From the NCBI GenBank assembly GCA_009602735.1, contig WELA01003502.1, positions 1 to 48,880 on the forward strand: a stretch of DNA of 48,880 nt, in the 5' to 3' direction. Below, piece by piece: positions 17,877-27,200 of the stretch. The notes beneath the pieces were generated by a model, which saw only the letters and a program-made list of their open reading frames with translations, was not told the DNA's origin and ran no database searches. A program made the position numbers and the translations under genes. This DNA comes from Mesotaenium endlicherianum. Lineage: Eukaryota; Streptophyta; Zygnematophyceae; Zygnematales; Mesotaeniaceae. Each line of letters starts with the position of its first letter. The stretch's first letter is position 1.

Positions 17877-19067
17877 ATGTTCAGATATAGTATCATAGTT
17901 TTTCTTACAGGAATTATTGGTTTACCAGCAGCGGCACAGCAGGTACTTACAGAAAATGAAGCTGTGGCTAAAGCATTAGCTAATAACAAGAATATTCAGG
18001 CCGCATCACTACAAGTAAAACAGCAACAGCAATTACTAAAGTCAGCTATCAACCTGCCGAACCCTGATTTTTTTTGGGAAAGTCCAACAGGCAAGTTTTA
18101 TACAGGTAGTATCACCCAATCTTTTGAATTTCCAACGGTGTACAGTAACCAATACCATTTGCAAAAACAGCAAATTGGTGTGGCACAAAAAGAGAAGCAG
18201 CTGACAGAGGCAGAATTAAAATACAAGGTCAGGGTTTTATACTTGGAAATACAGTATGCTGATTCGCTTACCAGGCAACTGTATATTCAGGATACCTTGT
18301 ATGAAAAGATAAAACTGTCAGCCATACGCCAGTTTAAGGCCGGGCAAATTGATTATCTGCAACAAACATTTGCTGAAACGCAGTATGGAGAAATTCACAA
18401 TCAATATCAGCAATCGCTTACTAGAGCCACATCCTTAAAAGCACAATTGCAGTGGTTCACCGGCATCAAAGATTCTATTTCAGTGGAACCGCTGACTGTT
18501 GTAATTACTCAGACACAATTCTCCCTTGCACCTGATTCCACAGCATTACTTTCAAATCCCGCCGTAAAGCTTTTACAGCAACAGGAGAATGTTGCCAGAC
18601 AAAATATTGCGTTACAAAAAAGCAGGGCTTTGCCCGGTTTGGCTTTTGGCTACTTTAACCAGGGCGAAAGGGATTCAAAATGGTTTAACCGCTTCAGGGT
18701 TGGTATAAGCATTCCATTATGGTTCGGGCAGTACAAAAGTAATATCAGTGCTGCCAAAACAGAACAGCAAGTAATTCAAAACAAACAACAGGGGCTACAG
18801 CAGGAATTATCAGCACAGGTTATAAATGCTAACAGCGAAATGCAAACTAACTGGCAGTCTGTTAACTACTACCAGCAAACCGGTTTAAAAAAGGCACAGG
18901 AAGTTATTACTACTTCACAGCGTTTTTTTGTGAGTGGTGAAATTGACTATATAAGCTTACTTAGAAACAGCAATGACGCATACACCGTTTACCAGAAATA
19001 CCTGGAAGCTGTAAGAAATTATAATCTCAGTGTTATCAATCACAAATATTTAATGGGTCAATTATGA
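17877..19067 (+). CDS. czcC: TolC-family outer-membrane channel (CzcC-like)
   Basis: A 396-residue outer-membrane efflux channel with a signal peptide (cleavage near PAAAQQ). It shows the usual tandem long alpha-helical hairpins: ALANNKNIQAASLQVKQQQQLL near the start and ALQKSRALPGLAFGYFNQGE in the second half. The ending RNYNLSVINHKYLMGQL is typical of the family. It would form the exit duct for the CzcB-CzcA complex encoded downstream and may also serve the CusA set, which has no channel gene of its own. The ATG is placed directly behind the structured leader. The stop overlaps the next start by four bases (ATGA). Confidence 0.9.
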   Translation: MFRYSIIVFLTGIIGLPAAAQQVLTENEAVAKALANNKNIQAASLQVKQQQQLLKSAINLPNPDFFWESPTGKFYTGSITQSFEFPTVYSNQYHLQKQQIGVAQKEKQLTEAELKYKVRVLYLEIQYADSLTRQLYIQDTLYEKIKLSAIRQFKAGQIDYLQQTFAETQYGEIHNQYQQSLTRATSLKAQLQWFTGIKDSISVEPLTVVITQTQFSLAPDSTALLSNPAVKLLQQQENVARQNIALQKSRALPGLAFGYFNQGERDSKWFNRFRVGISIPLWFGQYKSNISAAKTEQQVIQNKQQGLQQELSAQVINANSEMQTNWQSVNYYQQTGLKKAQEVITTSQRFFVSGEIDYISLLRNSNDAYTVYQKYLEAVRNYNLSVINHKYLMGQL

Positions 19068-20734
19068 AACGATTAATCATTCAATTTTTATTGGGGCTAT
19101 TACCGGTAATGGCATTTGCACACGGCGGCGAAGACCATGACGAAGCAAAAAAAGCAAGTGTAACGCCTGTAAGTTACTTCTCTTCTGAGGCTGCTTCTGA
19201 AATTTATGAAGTGCTGCTAAAGTACAGCCCGATAGTGCCAGGCAAGGAAACAATGCTTCGCCTGTACTTAAGTGAATACAATACTAACAAGCCTATTGAC
19301 AGCGCTAAACTGGAAATAACAGTAGCCGGTAATCCCAATATAAAGATTACTGCTGTGAAAATTGACAAAGGTGTATTTGAGTTGAAAACCACATTTCCTG
19401 AAAAGAAAGCATATAACCTTGTAGTCAATATCAATAGTTATGCAGGTATTGATTTAATCCAGCTAAATAATATTGAAGCTGGAAAAGAATTGGTCACAAC
19501 AACAACCATGAGCAGTCCTCATGCTCATTGGTACAGCAGTAACTGGTTTTTTGGAATACTTGGATTGCTGATTGGCTTACTTGTTATGTTTTTTATAAAT
19601 AAAAGCCGCAGCAGGAAAATGATTACAGGAGCTATCATTCTTTTCTGCCTGTTACCGACAGCAACATATAATCCGGTTTCTGCCCATGATGGTCATGATG
19701 AAGCTGGTGCAGCAAAAAGCGGTGGATCTTCTACAACATTTATAGTTGAGAAAGAAACGCAGTTCCTATTTAATATTCAAACACAAAAAATTGCTACTGG
19801 AGATTTTAATGAATCATCCGTTTTATTGGGAACTGTAATTGCCGCCCCGCAAGGCCGGGCTGTTATACAATCACCACAGGCAGGAAAGATTGTTTCCTTA
19901 AGCGTAGCCCCGGGCCAAAGAGTTGGTAAAGGACAGGTAGTAGCTGTTATAGAACAACAAGTAGATGCCGGAACGCAAATCAGTATCATTTCTCAAAGCA
20001 ACAGTGTAAATGCTGAGTATGAAGCTGCCAAAGCACAATATGAAAGGTTACTGGCGATAGAAGACATTGCAGCGAAAAAAGATATTACTGAAGCAAAGGC
20101 CCGGTATGAAAGTGCTAAGAAAAATAAAGCACTATTTGATGCCAATACAGGGAGGAATACAGGCAGCACAAAAGCGATAACCCTCACTTCGCCTGTTAGT
20201 GGTGTTGTCGGCACTTTTAACTATGCTATAGGTGCTGTTGTAAACAGCGGTGAAACCTTGTTTGAAATAACCAATCTTGACCAGGTGTTTGTGGAAGCTC
20301 AGGTTTTTACAACAGATGCCGAAAAATTGAAATCAGCCACCGGGTTTACCACTATTTCAAACGTGGATACGCTTGCTTATAAATTGAAAATGATTAGCAG
20401 TGCCCAATCAGTTAACAGCGGCAATCAATCCCAGAAAGTAGTATTTGAAATCATTAACCCCAAAGGTCAGTTTAAAATTGGTGAAAATGTAAATGTGCGG
20501 ATGACAGGAAACAATATCATCAGGCAGGTGGTATTACCCAACGAAGCTATCACAGATGTAAATGGTAAACCAGCAGTTTTTGTAAAAGATAAGGCTGAGC
20601 AATACAGTATCAGCTTTATTGTAAAAGGACAGAGCAATGATAAGTTTACTGTCATCAGCAAAGGTGCAGAAGATGGTGAACGGATAGTTACTGCCAATGT
20701 GTATCAAATGAAAATGATGTATTTAAATCAATAA
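19064..20734 (+). CDS. czcB: CzcB-like RND adaptor with an extra N-terminal membrane-anchored domain
   Basis: A 556-residue protein, well above the roughly 400 usual for CzcB. It starts with a signal peptide and a His/Asp motif (HGGEDHDE). An Ig- or FixH-like domain of about 120 residues follows, then a TM segment (about 159-178). A second hydrophobic stretch (186-204) ends in a signal-peptidase-like VSA (205-207), followed by HDGHDE. The adaptor body follows (IQSPQAGKIVSLSVAPGQRVGKGQVVAVIEQQ, then a coiled hairpin). It looks like the fusion of a small membrane protein to a CzcB that kept its own signal peptide. Met186 could also serve as an internal start. It overlaps czcC by 4 bp. Confidence 0.85.
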   Translation: MKRLIIQFLLGLLPVMAFAHGGEDHDEAKKASVTPVSYFSSEAASEIYEVLLKYSPIVPGKETMLRLYLSEYNTNKPIDSAKLEITVAGNPNIKITAVKIDKGVFELKTTFPEKKAYNLVVNINSYAGIDLIQLNNIEAGKELVTTTTMSSPHAHWYSSNWFFGILGLLIGLLVMFFINKSRSRKMITGAIILFCLLPTATYNPVSAHDGHDEAGAAKSGGSSTTFIVEKETQFLFNIQTQKIATGDFNESSVLLGTVIAAPQGRAVIQSPQAGKIVSLSVAPGQRVGKGQVVAVIEQQVDAGTQISIISQSNSVNAEYEAAKAQYERLLAIEDIAAKKDITEAKARYESAKKNKALFDANTGRNTGSTKAITLTSPVSGVVGTFNYAIGAVVNSGETLFEITNLDQVFVEAQVFTTDAEKLKSATGFTTISNVDTLAYKLKMISSAQSVNSGNQSQKVVFEIINPKGQFKIGENVNVRMTGNNIIRQVVLPNEAITDVNGKPAVFVKDKAEQYSISFIVKGQSNDKFTVISKGAEDGERIVTANVYQMKMMYLNQ

Positions 20735-20749
20735 CTAAAATAAACAAAT

Positions 20750-21199
20750 ATGAGAAAGTTTTTAATGATGTGCCTGCTGCTGGTAACTGTTACCACAACA
20801 TTTGCACAAAACGGCGATAAAGAAGCCGTAAAGTCAGTGCTGAATAATTACAAAATGGCAATTGAAAAGTTAGACACTACCGGTGTTGTGAATCTTTTTG
20901 TAAAAGACTCTAAAATATATGAACAGGCAAGCGATGAGGGCACAATCGGCCATTATCTGGAGCATCATTTAGGCCCCGAACTCAAAGAGTTCAAATCATT
21001 CGCCTTTAGTAATTACAAAGTGGATGTAACGGTTGCAGGCGAATATGCCTTTTCAACCGAAACTTATATCTACACAATCATTCTTGCTAAGGATGGTAAA
21101 GAAATAAAAAGCCAGGGAGTGGCTACTTCCATATTAAGAAAAACAAAGGATGGCTGGAAGATAGTACAAACTCATTCTTCATTCAGAAAAGCAAAATAA
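20750..21199 (+). CDS. Exported NTF2-like (DUF4440/SnoaL-type) protein, copy 1
   Basis: A 149-residue protein with a signal peptide (to about TTFAQ) and one NTF2-like fold: LNNYKMAIEKLDTTGVVNLFVKDSKIYE, then HHLGPELKEFKSFAFSNYKVDVTVAGEYAF and a TSILRKTKDGWKIVQTHSS ending. These small cone-shaped domains bind ligands or act as scaffolds. No active site is clear. It follows czcB by 15 bp. A paralogue lies at 30161-30688 in the third region and shares most of the core, which points to duplication within the island. Its part in metal handling is unknown. Confidence 0.8.
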   Translation: MRKFLMMCLLLVTVTTTFAQNGDKEAVKSVLNNYKMAIEKLDTTGVVNLFVKDSKIYEQASDEGTIGHYLEHHLGPELKEFKSFAFSNYKVDVTVAGEYAFSTETYIYTIILAKDGKEIKSQGVATSILRKTKDGWKIVQTHSSFRKAK

Positions 21200-21222
21200 A
21201 TCTCTGACTATAAAAAGAAAAA

Positions 21223-21576
21223 ATGAAACACCTAAAATCAATGATGCTGTTACTGATTGCAACAATCACCTTTACAGCAACAAAAGCACAGGATACCAAG
21301 ACCGAAACCTTCAAAGTATGGGGCAATTGCGGTATGTGTAAAAAAACAATTGAAAAGGCAGCTAAAACAGATGGAGTTGAAAAAGCAGAGTGGAACAGGG
21401 AAACAAAAATATTTACCCTTGTGTATAATCCGGCAGTTATCAGCAATGAAAAAGTACAAAAAGCTATTGCCGCTGTAGGTTACGATACGGAAAAATTTAC
21501 CGGCGATGACAAGGCTTATGAAAAACTCCCCGGCTGCTGCCATTATGAGAGAAAAATGAAAGAGGATATTAATTAA
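21223..21576 (+). CDS. Periplasmic HMA-domain metal chaperone
   Basis: A 117-residue protein with a signal peptide (to about KAQD) followed by a single heavy-metal-associated domain. The binding loop is GNCGMCKK with Cys36 and Cys39, a CGMC variant of the usual MTCxxC. The core continues with IEKAAKTDGVEKAEWNRETKIFTLVYNP. A C-terminal extension LPGCCHYERK adds a Cys pair and a His, a feature often seen in Bacteroidota HMA proteins. It would carry Cu(I) or a similar soft ion in the periplasm. It lies in the czc operon between NTF2-like and heavy-metal-binding lipoprotein genes. Confidence 0.88.
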   Translation: MKHLKSMMLLLIATITFTATKAQDTKTETFKVWGNCGMCKKTIEKAAKTDGVEKAEWNRETKIFTLVYNPAVISNEKVQKAIAAVGYDTEKFTGDDKAYEKLPGCCHYERKMKEDIN

Positions 21577-21609
21577 TTCGTCACTTTTTAAAAAATCAAA
21601 TAAACAACA

Positions 21610-22611
21610 ATGAAACAAATATTTAAAATTGCCCTGCCAATACTGGCTCTTGGTACAATTGTTTTTTTCACTGCCTGCAATAACAGCGGAACAAACTCTA
21701 AAAAGGAAAATGCTGATTCAACCCATACGGAAGCGGCTCACAGTGGCGACCATACGTTTGCCTGCCCTATGCATCCTGAAATAATAGGAAAAGAAGGTGA
21801 TACATGCCCTAAGTGCGGTATGAAACTGGAACATAATGATAATGCAACCGCAGCAACGAATGTATCCATGCAATTCAACACCACTCCGGCAACTGCGAAA
21901 CCAAATGAGGAAATTACTTTGTCGCTAACACCAAAAATGAAAGATAATCCCAATGAACAAGTTCCTTTGGATGTTGAACACACAAAGAAAATCCACCTGA
22001 TAATTGTAAACGATGACCTTAGCTGGTTTGACCACATACATCCTGAGTTGAACGCAGATGGCTCTTATACCGCTAAAGAAAAATTTCCTGCACCCGGCAA
22101 GTACACTTTGTTTGCTGACTATAAGCCAAGCGGTGCTAACCATACAGTTGACTATCTGAATGTAACGGTGGAAGGAACAGTGCCTGCCGCAAAGGTTTAC
22201 GGACCCGATAAGTTAACCGGCACTGCAGGTGACGGATTTTCTGTGTCACTTGCCCCGGAAGGAGGAAAGTTTTTAACCAACATGGCTATGCATATTAACG
22301 GTGTTATGATGCTTAATGGTAAAGAAGTAGATGTAAACACTTTAGAGGATTACCTCGGTGCAAAAGCCCATATGGTAGTTGTAAGCCTTGCCGATAAAAA
22401 ATATTTGCATGTTCATCCAAGTGTGGAAGGTGGCAAGTTTGATTTGCATACAACATTTGATAAGCCGGGTGTATATCGTGGTTGGATACAATTCCAGAGT
22501 AAAGGGAAAGTTTACACCAGCGACTTTGTAATGAATGTTGCAGAAGGCAACGCTGATAATATGAAAGGCATGGATATGAAAAAGGACGAACATACTGACC
22601 ATGCACATTAG
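21610..22611 (+). CDS. Lipoprotein with heavy-metal-binding domain and His-rich Ig-like domains
   Basis: A 333-residue lipoprotein (lipobox FFTAC23). A canonical heavy-metal-binding domain (FACPMHPEI...TCPKCGMKL) spans about 50-73, with Cys52, Cys66 and Cys69. Then come two beta-sandwich-like segments with conserved His: FDHIHPELNADGSYTAKEKFPAPGKYTLFADY and KKYLHVHPSVEGGKFDLHTTFDKPGVYRGWIQF. The tail is His/Met-rich (MKGMDMKKDEHTDHAH). It probably buffers or transfers metal in the periplasm for the CzcCBA pump. No catalytic motif was seen. It lies 33 bp after the HMA gene. Confidence 0.83.
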   Translation: MKQIFKIALPILALGTIVFFTACNNSGTNSKKENADSTHTEAAHSGDHTFACPMHPEIIGKEGDTCPKCGMKLEHNDNATAATNVSMQFNTTPATAKPNEEITLSLTPKMKDNPNEQVPLDVEHTKKIHLIIVNDDLSWFDHIHPELNADGSYTAKEKFPAPGKYTLFADYKPSGANHTVDYLNVTVEGTVPAAKVYGPDKLTGTAGDGFSVSLAPEGGKFLTNMAMHINGVMMLNGKEVDVNTLEDYLGAKAHMVVVSLADKKYLHVHPSVEGGKFDLHTTFDKPGVYRGWIQFQSKGKVYTSDFVMNVAEGNADNMKGMDMKKDEHTDHAH

Positions 22612-22647
22612 TAATTAATTTATTTTCTAACAATAAAATTTTAAACA

Positions 22648-23076
22648 ATGAAAAAGATAACAATCCTGGCTACAATGATGCTGATAGCATCCTTTACCAC
22701 ATTTGCACAACATAGCGGCGGCGACCATAAACATGGTTCACCACATGGAGGAACAGTTAAATCTGCCGGTGATTTTCATATTGAAGTAAGTGTAAAAGAT
22801 GGAATGGTGATGGCCTATTTACTGGACGGCAAGGAAAAAGCGATGAAGAATACAGGTGTAACGGGAACAGCGGTTATACAAATGGTTGATGGGCAAACTT
22901 CAAATATTACATTAATCCCAAGTGGAAACGAAGGGTTTATGTACACTCTTGACAAGAATAAAAAGTACAACAAGGCCATTGTAACGTTTACAAGCGGTGG
23001 TAAAACTGCATCAGCTTCGTTTGACCTGACTGTAAAGGCCAAGCCTGCAGCAGATGGACATGACCATCAACATTAA
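22648..23076 (+). CDS. Periplasmic His-rich small protein
   Basis: A 142-residue exported protein (signal peptide to about TTFAQ). Right after cleavage comes HSGGDHKHGSPHGG, then a beta-rich body (GDFHIEVSVKDGMVMAYLLDGKEK) and a C-terminal DGHDHQH. The segment SPHGGTVKSAGDFHIEV is a common block in Bacteroidota metal-efflux accessory proteins. It probably binds Zn, Cu or Co in the periplasm. A perfect stem-loop eight bases after the stop suggests the end of this transcription unit. No defined family name is recalled with confidence. Confidence 0.72.
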   Translation: MKKITILATMMLIASFTTFAQHSGGDHKHGSPHGGTVKSAGDFHIEVSVKDGMVMAYLLDGKEKAMKNTGVTGTAVIQMVDGQTSNITLIPSGNEGFMYTLDKNKKYNKAIVTFTSGGKTASASFDLTVKAKPAADGHDHQH

Positions 23077-23084
23077 TCCGTAAA

Positions 23085-23117
23085 ATATCATGGCAGGCAA
23101 TCCACCTGCCATGATAT
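23085..23117 (+). terminator. Perfect 13-bp stem-loop after the His-rich gene
   Basis: ATATCATGGCAGG (23085-23097) pairs exactly with CCTGCCATGATAT (23105-23117) around a seven-base loop. A T-rich stretch (TTGTTTTTAT) comes about 12 bases later, so this may be a terminator or a partial-readthrough site between the accessory genes and the ceramidase-like gene. Confidence 0.6.
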
Positions 23118-23168
23118 AACCAATTGCATTGTTTTTATAAGTACCGTTAAAAAATTATTTAACACCGG

Positions 23169-24080
23169 ATGTTGGAGCCTGCTCAAAAATATGATGCTGA
23201 AGTTAAACTGAGACTTATACCGGATATAATTCCGGGATGGAAAACAATTATAACACTGGTTTCCATAACAGTACTTTTTGGTTTCTCAATCTGGTGGTTC
23301 AATAAAAACCCGGCTTTACAGGGTTTGTGGAACAACTTCATCATTGACAAAAGGGTGCCTGCGTCATTTTGCGAACAGCTGCATATAAACAGCCCGGTCC
23401 GTCAGCCGGTTAATACTTTTAGTAACATAATTTATTTGGTTACCGCTATCATCATTTTGAGTGCCTCATGGAAAAGCAAACGTTCAAACACAAATGAGCA
23501 CCTGGTTAAAAGCAATTTTTTCTCAATTCTTTTTGCCTTTGTGCTGCTGTATGTTTTTGCTGCAAGTACTTTTTACCATGCTTCTCTCATCGGAATAGCT
23601 CATACGCTTGATTATTCTGCTGTATTTTCTTTTTCGCTTTTCCCTGTTATGTTTCTTCTATATCAATGGTGGCTTATGAAAAAGAAAAAATTGTCAAATA
23701 CGAAAAGGAGAAAAACAGAAATCCGTTTTTTATTGGTTTTTTGCGGCGCTAACCTTGGGCTGGCTTTGCTAACGCCAAAGGGCAAGGAACAGATTGTAGC
23801 CATATTACTCGTTTTGTTTTTTTTGGCAACAGCTATTATTACCCTCGTAATTGAGAAACATAAGTCCGGGACCAGTTATCTTATTTACTCCATCCTTGCG
23901 GTTCTGACGGCGACGGTATGGTTTGAGTTTGATAAAAATAAAATTGCATGCAACCCAAGAAGTTTTTTTCAGCCGCATAGTCTTTGGAATGTTTTTATTG
24001 GGGTATCAGCATTCTGGTTTTACCTGTATATGTGTATAGAGAAAAGCGGTGAACCTTTAATTGTAAAATTGGAACAATAG
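23169..24080 (+). CDS. Ceramidase-like (CREST superfamily) membrane protein
   Basis: A 303-residue integral membrane protein with about seven TM segments. It shows the ceramidase pattern: FCEQL, PVNTFSNIIY, then S133-TFY-H137 and Asp148 eleven residues later. These match the Ser, first Zn-His and Asp of alkaline ceramidases (S77, H81, D92 in ACER3, from memory). The C-terminal block reads H270-SLW-N274, so the position of the last Zn-ligand His (H221) is Asn. The enzyme may bind metal differently or be inactive. Members of this superfamily hydrolyse amides in membrane lipids, and some Bacteroidota make sphingolipids. It lies between metal-binding genes and an RND pump. Confidence 0.75.
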   Translation: MLEPAQKYDAEVKLRLIPDIIPGWKTIITLVSITVLFGFSIWWFNKNPALQGLWNNFIIDKRVPASFCEQLHINSPVRQPVNTFSNIIYLVTAIIILSASWKSKRSNTNEHLVKSNFFSILFAFVLLYVFAASTFYHASLIGIAHTLDYSAVFSFSLFPVMFLLYQWWLMKKKKLSNTKRRKTEIRFLLVFCGANLGLALLTPKGKEQIVAILLVLFFLATAIITLVIEKHKSGTSYLIYSILAVLTATVWFEFDKNKIACNPRSFFQPHSLWNVFIGVSAFWFYLYMCIEKSGEPLIVKLEQ

Positions 24081-24121
24081 TTATTTTATATGAATAATGC
24101 AGTGGTTAAGGTTTGATGGTG

Positions 24122-24200
24122 AACAACAGGCGGCCTGCTGCCCTCTTTCCATTCAGCAGTGATGGAGGATTTTTTCTCAGGCAGCAGGCGCCTGTTTGTT
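24122..24200 (+). repeat. Long imperfect hairpin upstream of the second RND pump
   Basis: The 21-base arms 24122-24142 and 24180-24200 pair almost fully, with one bulged base on each side. They share a core CCTGCTGCC/GGCAGCAGG. An inner TCCAT...ATGGA adds a short stem. No T-run follows, so a simple terminator is unlikely. It lies 42 bp after the ceramidase-like gene and about 80 bp before the pump start. Confidence 0.55.
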
Positions 24201-24279
24201 GTAACTCTAATATTGAATCAATTATTTGAACTACTTCAGATAATGTGTATCTGAAAACATACTATTTAAATTATTTGAA

Positions 24280-27200
24280 ATGCTGAACAGACTCATACAC
24301 TTCTCTCTTAAGAACCGTTTACTTGTGGTGGCTACAGCTGCTCTGTTAATGGTGTATGGCGTTTTTACTTTGGTAAACCTGCCTGTGGATGTTTTACCTG
24401 ATTTAAACCGGCCCAGGGTAACTATTTTCCTTGAATCTAATGGCATGTCACCAGAAGAAATTGAAGCGCAGGTTATATTACCCGTTGAAACTTCTTTGAA
24501 TGGCGCACCTGGAGTAGAAGTAGTAAGGTCAGTAGCATCTCCCGGATTGGGTTTGGTATTTGTAGAATTTGACTGGAAGACGGATATATACAGGGCCCGG
24601 CAATTGACTGCGGAGAAAATACAAACGGTTCAACTGCCTAATAAGATTGTACCTGTAATGGGGCCTATCAGCTCTGTTATGGGACAGTTTATGATGATAG
24701 CCGTTTCTTCCGATACTACATCTCCTGAAGATTTGAGAACGCTGAGTGATTTTGTTATCCGCAGAAGGCTGATGAGTGTTAAAGGTATTGCACAGGTAAT
24801 TCCCATTGGCGGTGTCCGGATGCAGTACCAGGTTTTAATTTCTCCGGAAAAATTACGGCAGTATAATTTATCTGTAGGTGATGTTGACAATGCTCTGCAG
24901 CTTACAAATATCAACACAACAGGCGGCTTTGTAAACGACAATAAAGGCTCTGAAGTGTTGGTTCGTAATCTTGCACGGGCAAATACATTAGAAGATTTGG
25001 CCAATACGGTAGTAGCCAATAAAAATGGCGCACCTGTACTCCTTCGCCAACTGGCCGAAGTAAAATTTGGCGGGCCAGTTAAAAGAGGTGATGGTTCCCT
25101 TAATGGGAAACCTGCTGTAATCCTGAGCATAGAAAAACAGCCGAATGCCAATACGGTTACATTAACATCAGAAATTATAAAAGCAATTGATGATATAAAA
25201 AAATCAGTACCGTCTGATGTAAAGATTAATACGGATGTATTTCAGCAAAAACATTTTATTGTAAACTCCCTTACCAATGTGGAGGAAGCTTTAAGAGATG
25301 GGTTTATCCTGGTTATAATCATTTTGTTTCTCTTCCTTCTTAATTTCAGAACTACCATCATTACACTCACTGCTATTCCTCTATCACTTATTATTACGGC
25401 GATTGTTTTTAAAATGTTTGGAATATCCATCAATACACTTACACTTGGCGGCCTTGCCATTGCCATTGGCGAGTTGGTGGATGATGCGATTGTAGATGTG
25501 GAAAATGTATTCCGGCGATTAAAGGAAAACTGGATAAGCCCCAACCCAAGACCACTTATGAAAGTGGTTTATGAGGCCAGCAGTGAGGTGAGAAATTCAA
25601 TTGTATATGCCACTATCATTGTTGTACTCGTATTTCTTCCATTGTTTTATTTGCAGGGTATTGAGGGAAAAATATTTGCGCCATTAGGTATAGCATATAT
25701 CACTTCAATCATAGCTTCTTTAGCCGTATCACTTACCGTTACACCGGCTTTGTGCAGCTACCTGTTAGGTAAAAAAAGGTATCTCGACCATGTAAATCTT
25801 GCTTTCTGGAAAGGAAGAAAAAAACACACCCACACTTTTGAAGAGGCCGAACAGGAAAAACCTCATGGGCGGACTATTGAAGAAGAAGCTTTGTATGCCT
25901 CCTCTCATGACGACAGTACTTTCGTAAAGTTCTTAAAGCGACAGGACATCAAATTACTTAAGATAGGATTAAAGCATCCGAAAATAGTTATTGGCATTGC
26001 AATCACAATGATTATAACTTCTATTAGTGTCATTCCTTTTTTGGGAACAGAATTTTTGCCTCCGTTTAATGAAGGCAGTTTTACAATCAATCTTTCACTG
26101 CCACCAGGTACTTCACTGGAAGAAGCAAATAAAACAGGGAGCATTGCTGAAAAGGAAATTTTAAAAGTTCCGGGTGTGCAACTTACTGCCCGCCGAACCG
26201 GCCGGGCCGAACTGGATGAACATGCAGAACCGCCAAGCAACTCAGAAATTGAAGTAGCGTTAGAAGCCGATAAAATTGGCAACAGGGACAAAATACTTGC
26301 GCAGATAAGAGAAAGGCTATCCATATTAAAAGGTGTAACCGTAAATATAGGGCAACCCATTTCTCACCGGCTTGACCATTTACTTTCAGGTGTTCGGGCA
26401 CAGATTGCCATCAAAATATTTGGAAACGATTTGGCTGACTTACGCAGTAATGCCGCCAGGCTAAAAGATATCATCAGTACAGTTCCCGGCGCTGTGGATG
26501 TACAGGTTGAAAAACAGGTATTGGTGCCCCAGCTAAGTATAAGAATAGACCGTGCGGCTGTACAGCGGTACGGATTGCAAGTGGGTAAAGTAGCCGAGGA
26601 TATTGAAATTTTTTACAACGGTAAAGTAAGTACCCAGATATTGGACGGGCAAAAAACATTTGATATCGTTTTGAGAACCTCAGACAGTATAAGAAATAAC
26701 CTTGATGAAGTGGGAAACACACAAATCGCCACATCTGATGGAGCGCTGATTCCGCTAAAACAAATCGCACAAATTGAAATGGAAAGCGGTGTCAATTCTG
26801 TATATCATGAAAACACATTAAGGCGAATTGTGGTTTCTGCTAATGTACAAGGCCGGGACCTTGGCAGCACGGTAAAGGAAATGCAACAGAAGGTAAATGA
26901 ACAATTACAACTGCCGCAGGGGTATTTCTTGCAATGGGGTGGCCAGTTTGAAAGCCAGCAATCCGCTTCCAAACTCATCACAATACTGAGTATCTTCTCA
27001 ATTGCAGGTATTTTTTTAGTACTATATAGTCATTTTAAATCGAGCCGCATAGCGCTTCAGATTATGCTGAATGTGCCATTGGCATTGATAGGAAGTGTGG
27101 TGGCGGTATTACTCACCGGAGGTGTTTTTTCTATTGCTACTATGGTAGGCTTTATTACACTTACAGGTATAGCATCAAGGAATGGTATTATGATGATAAG

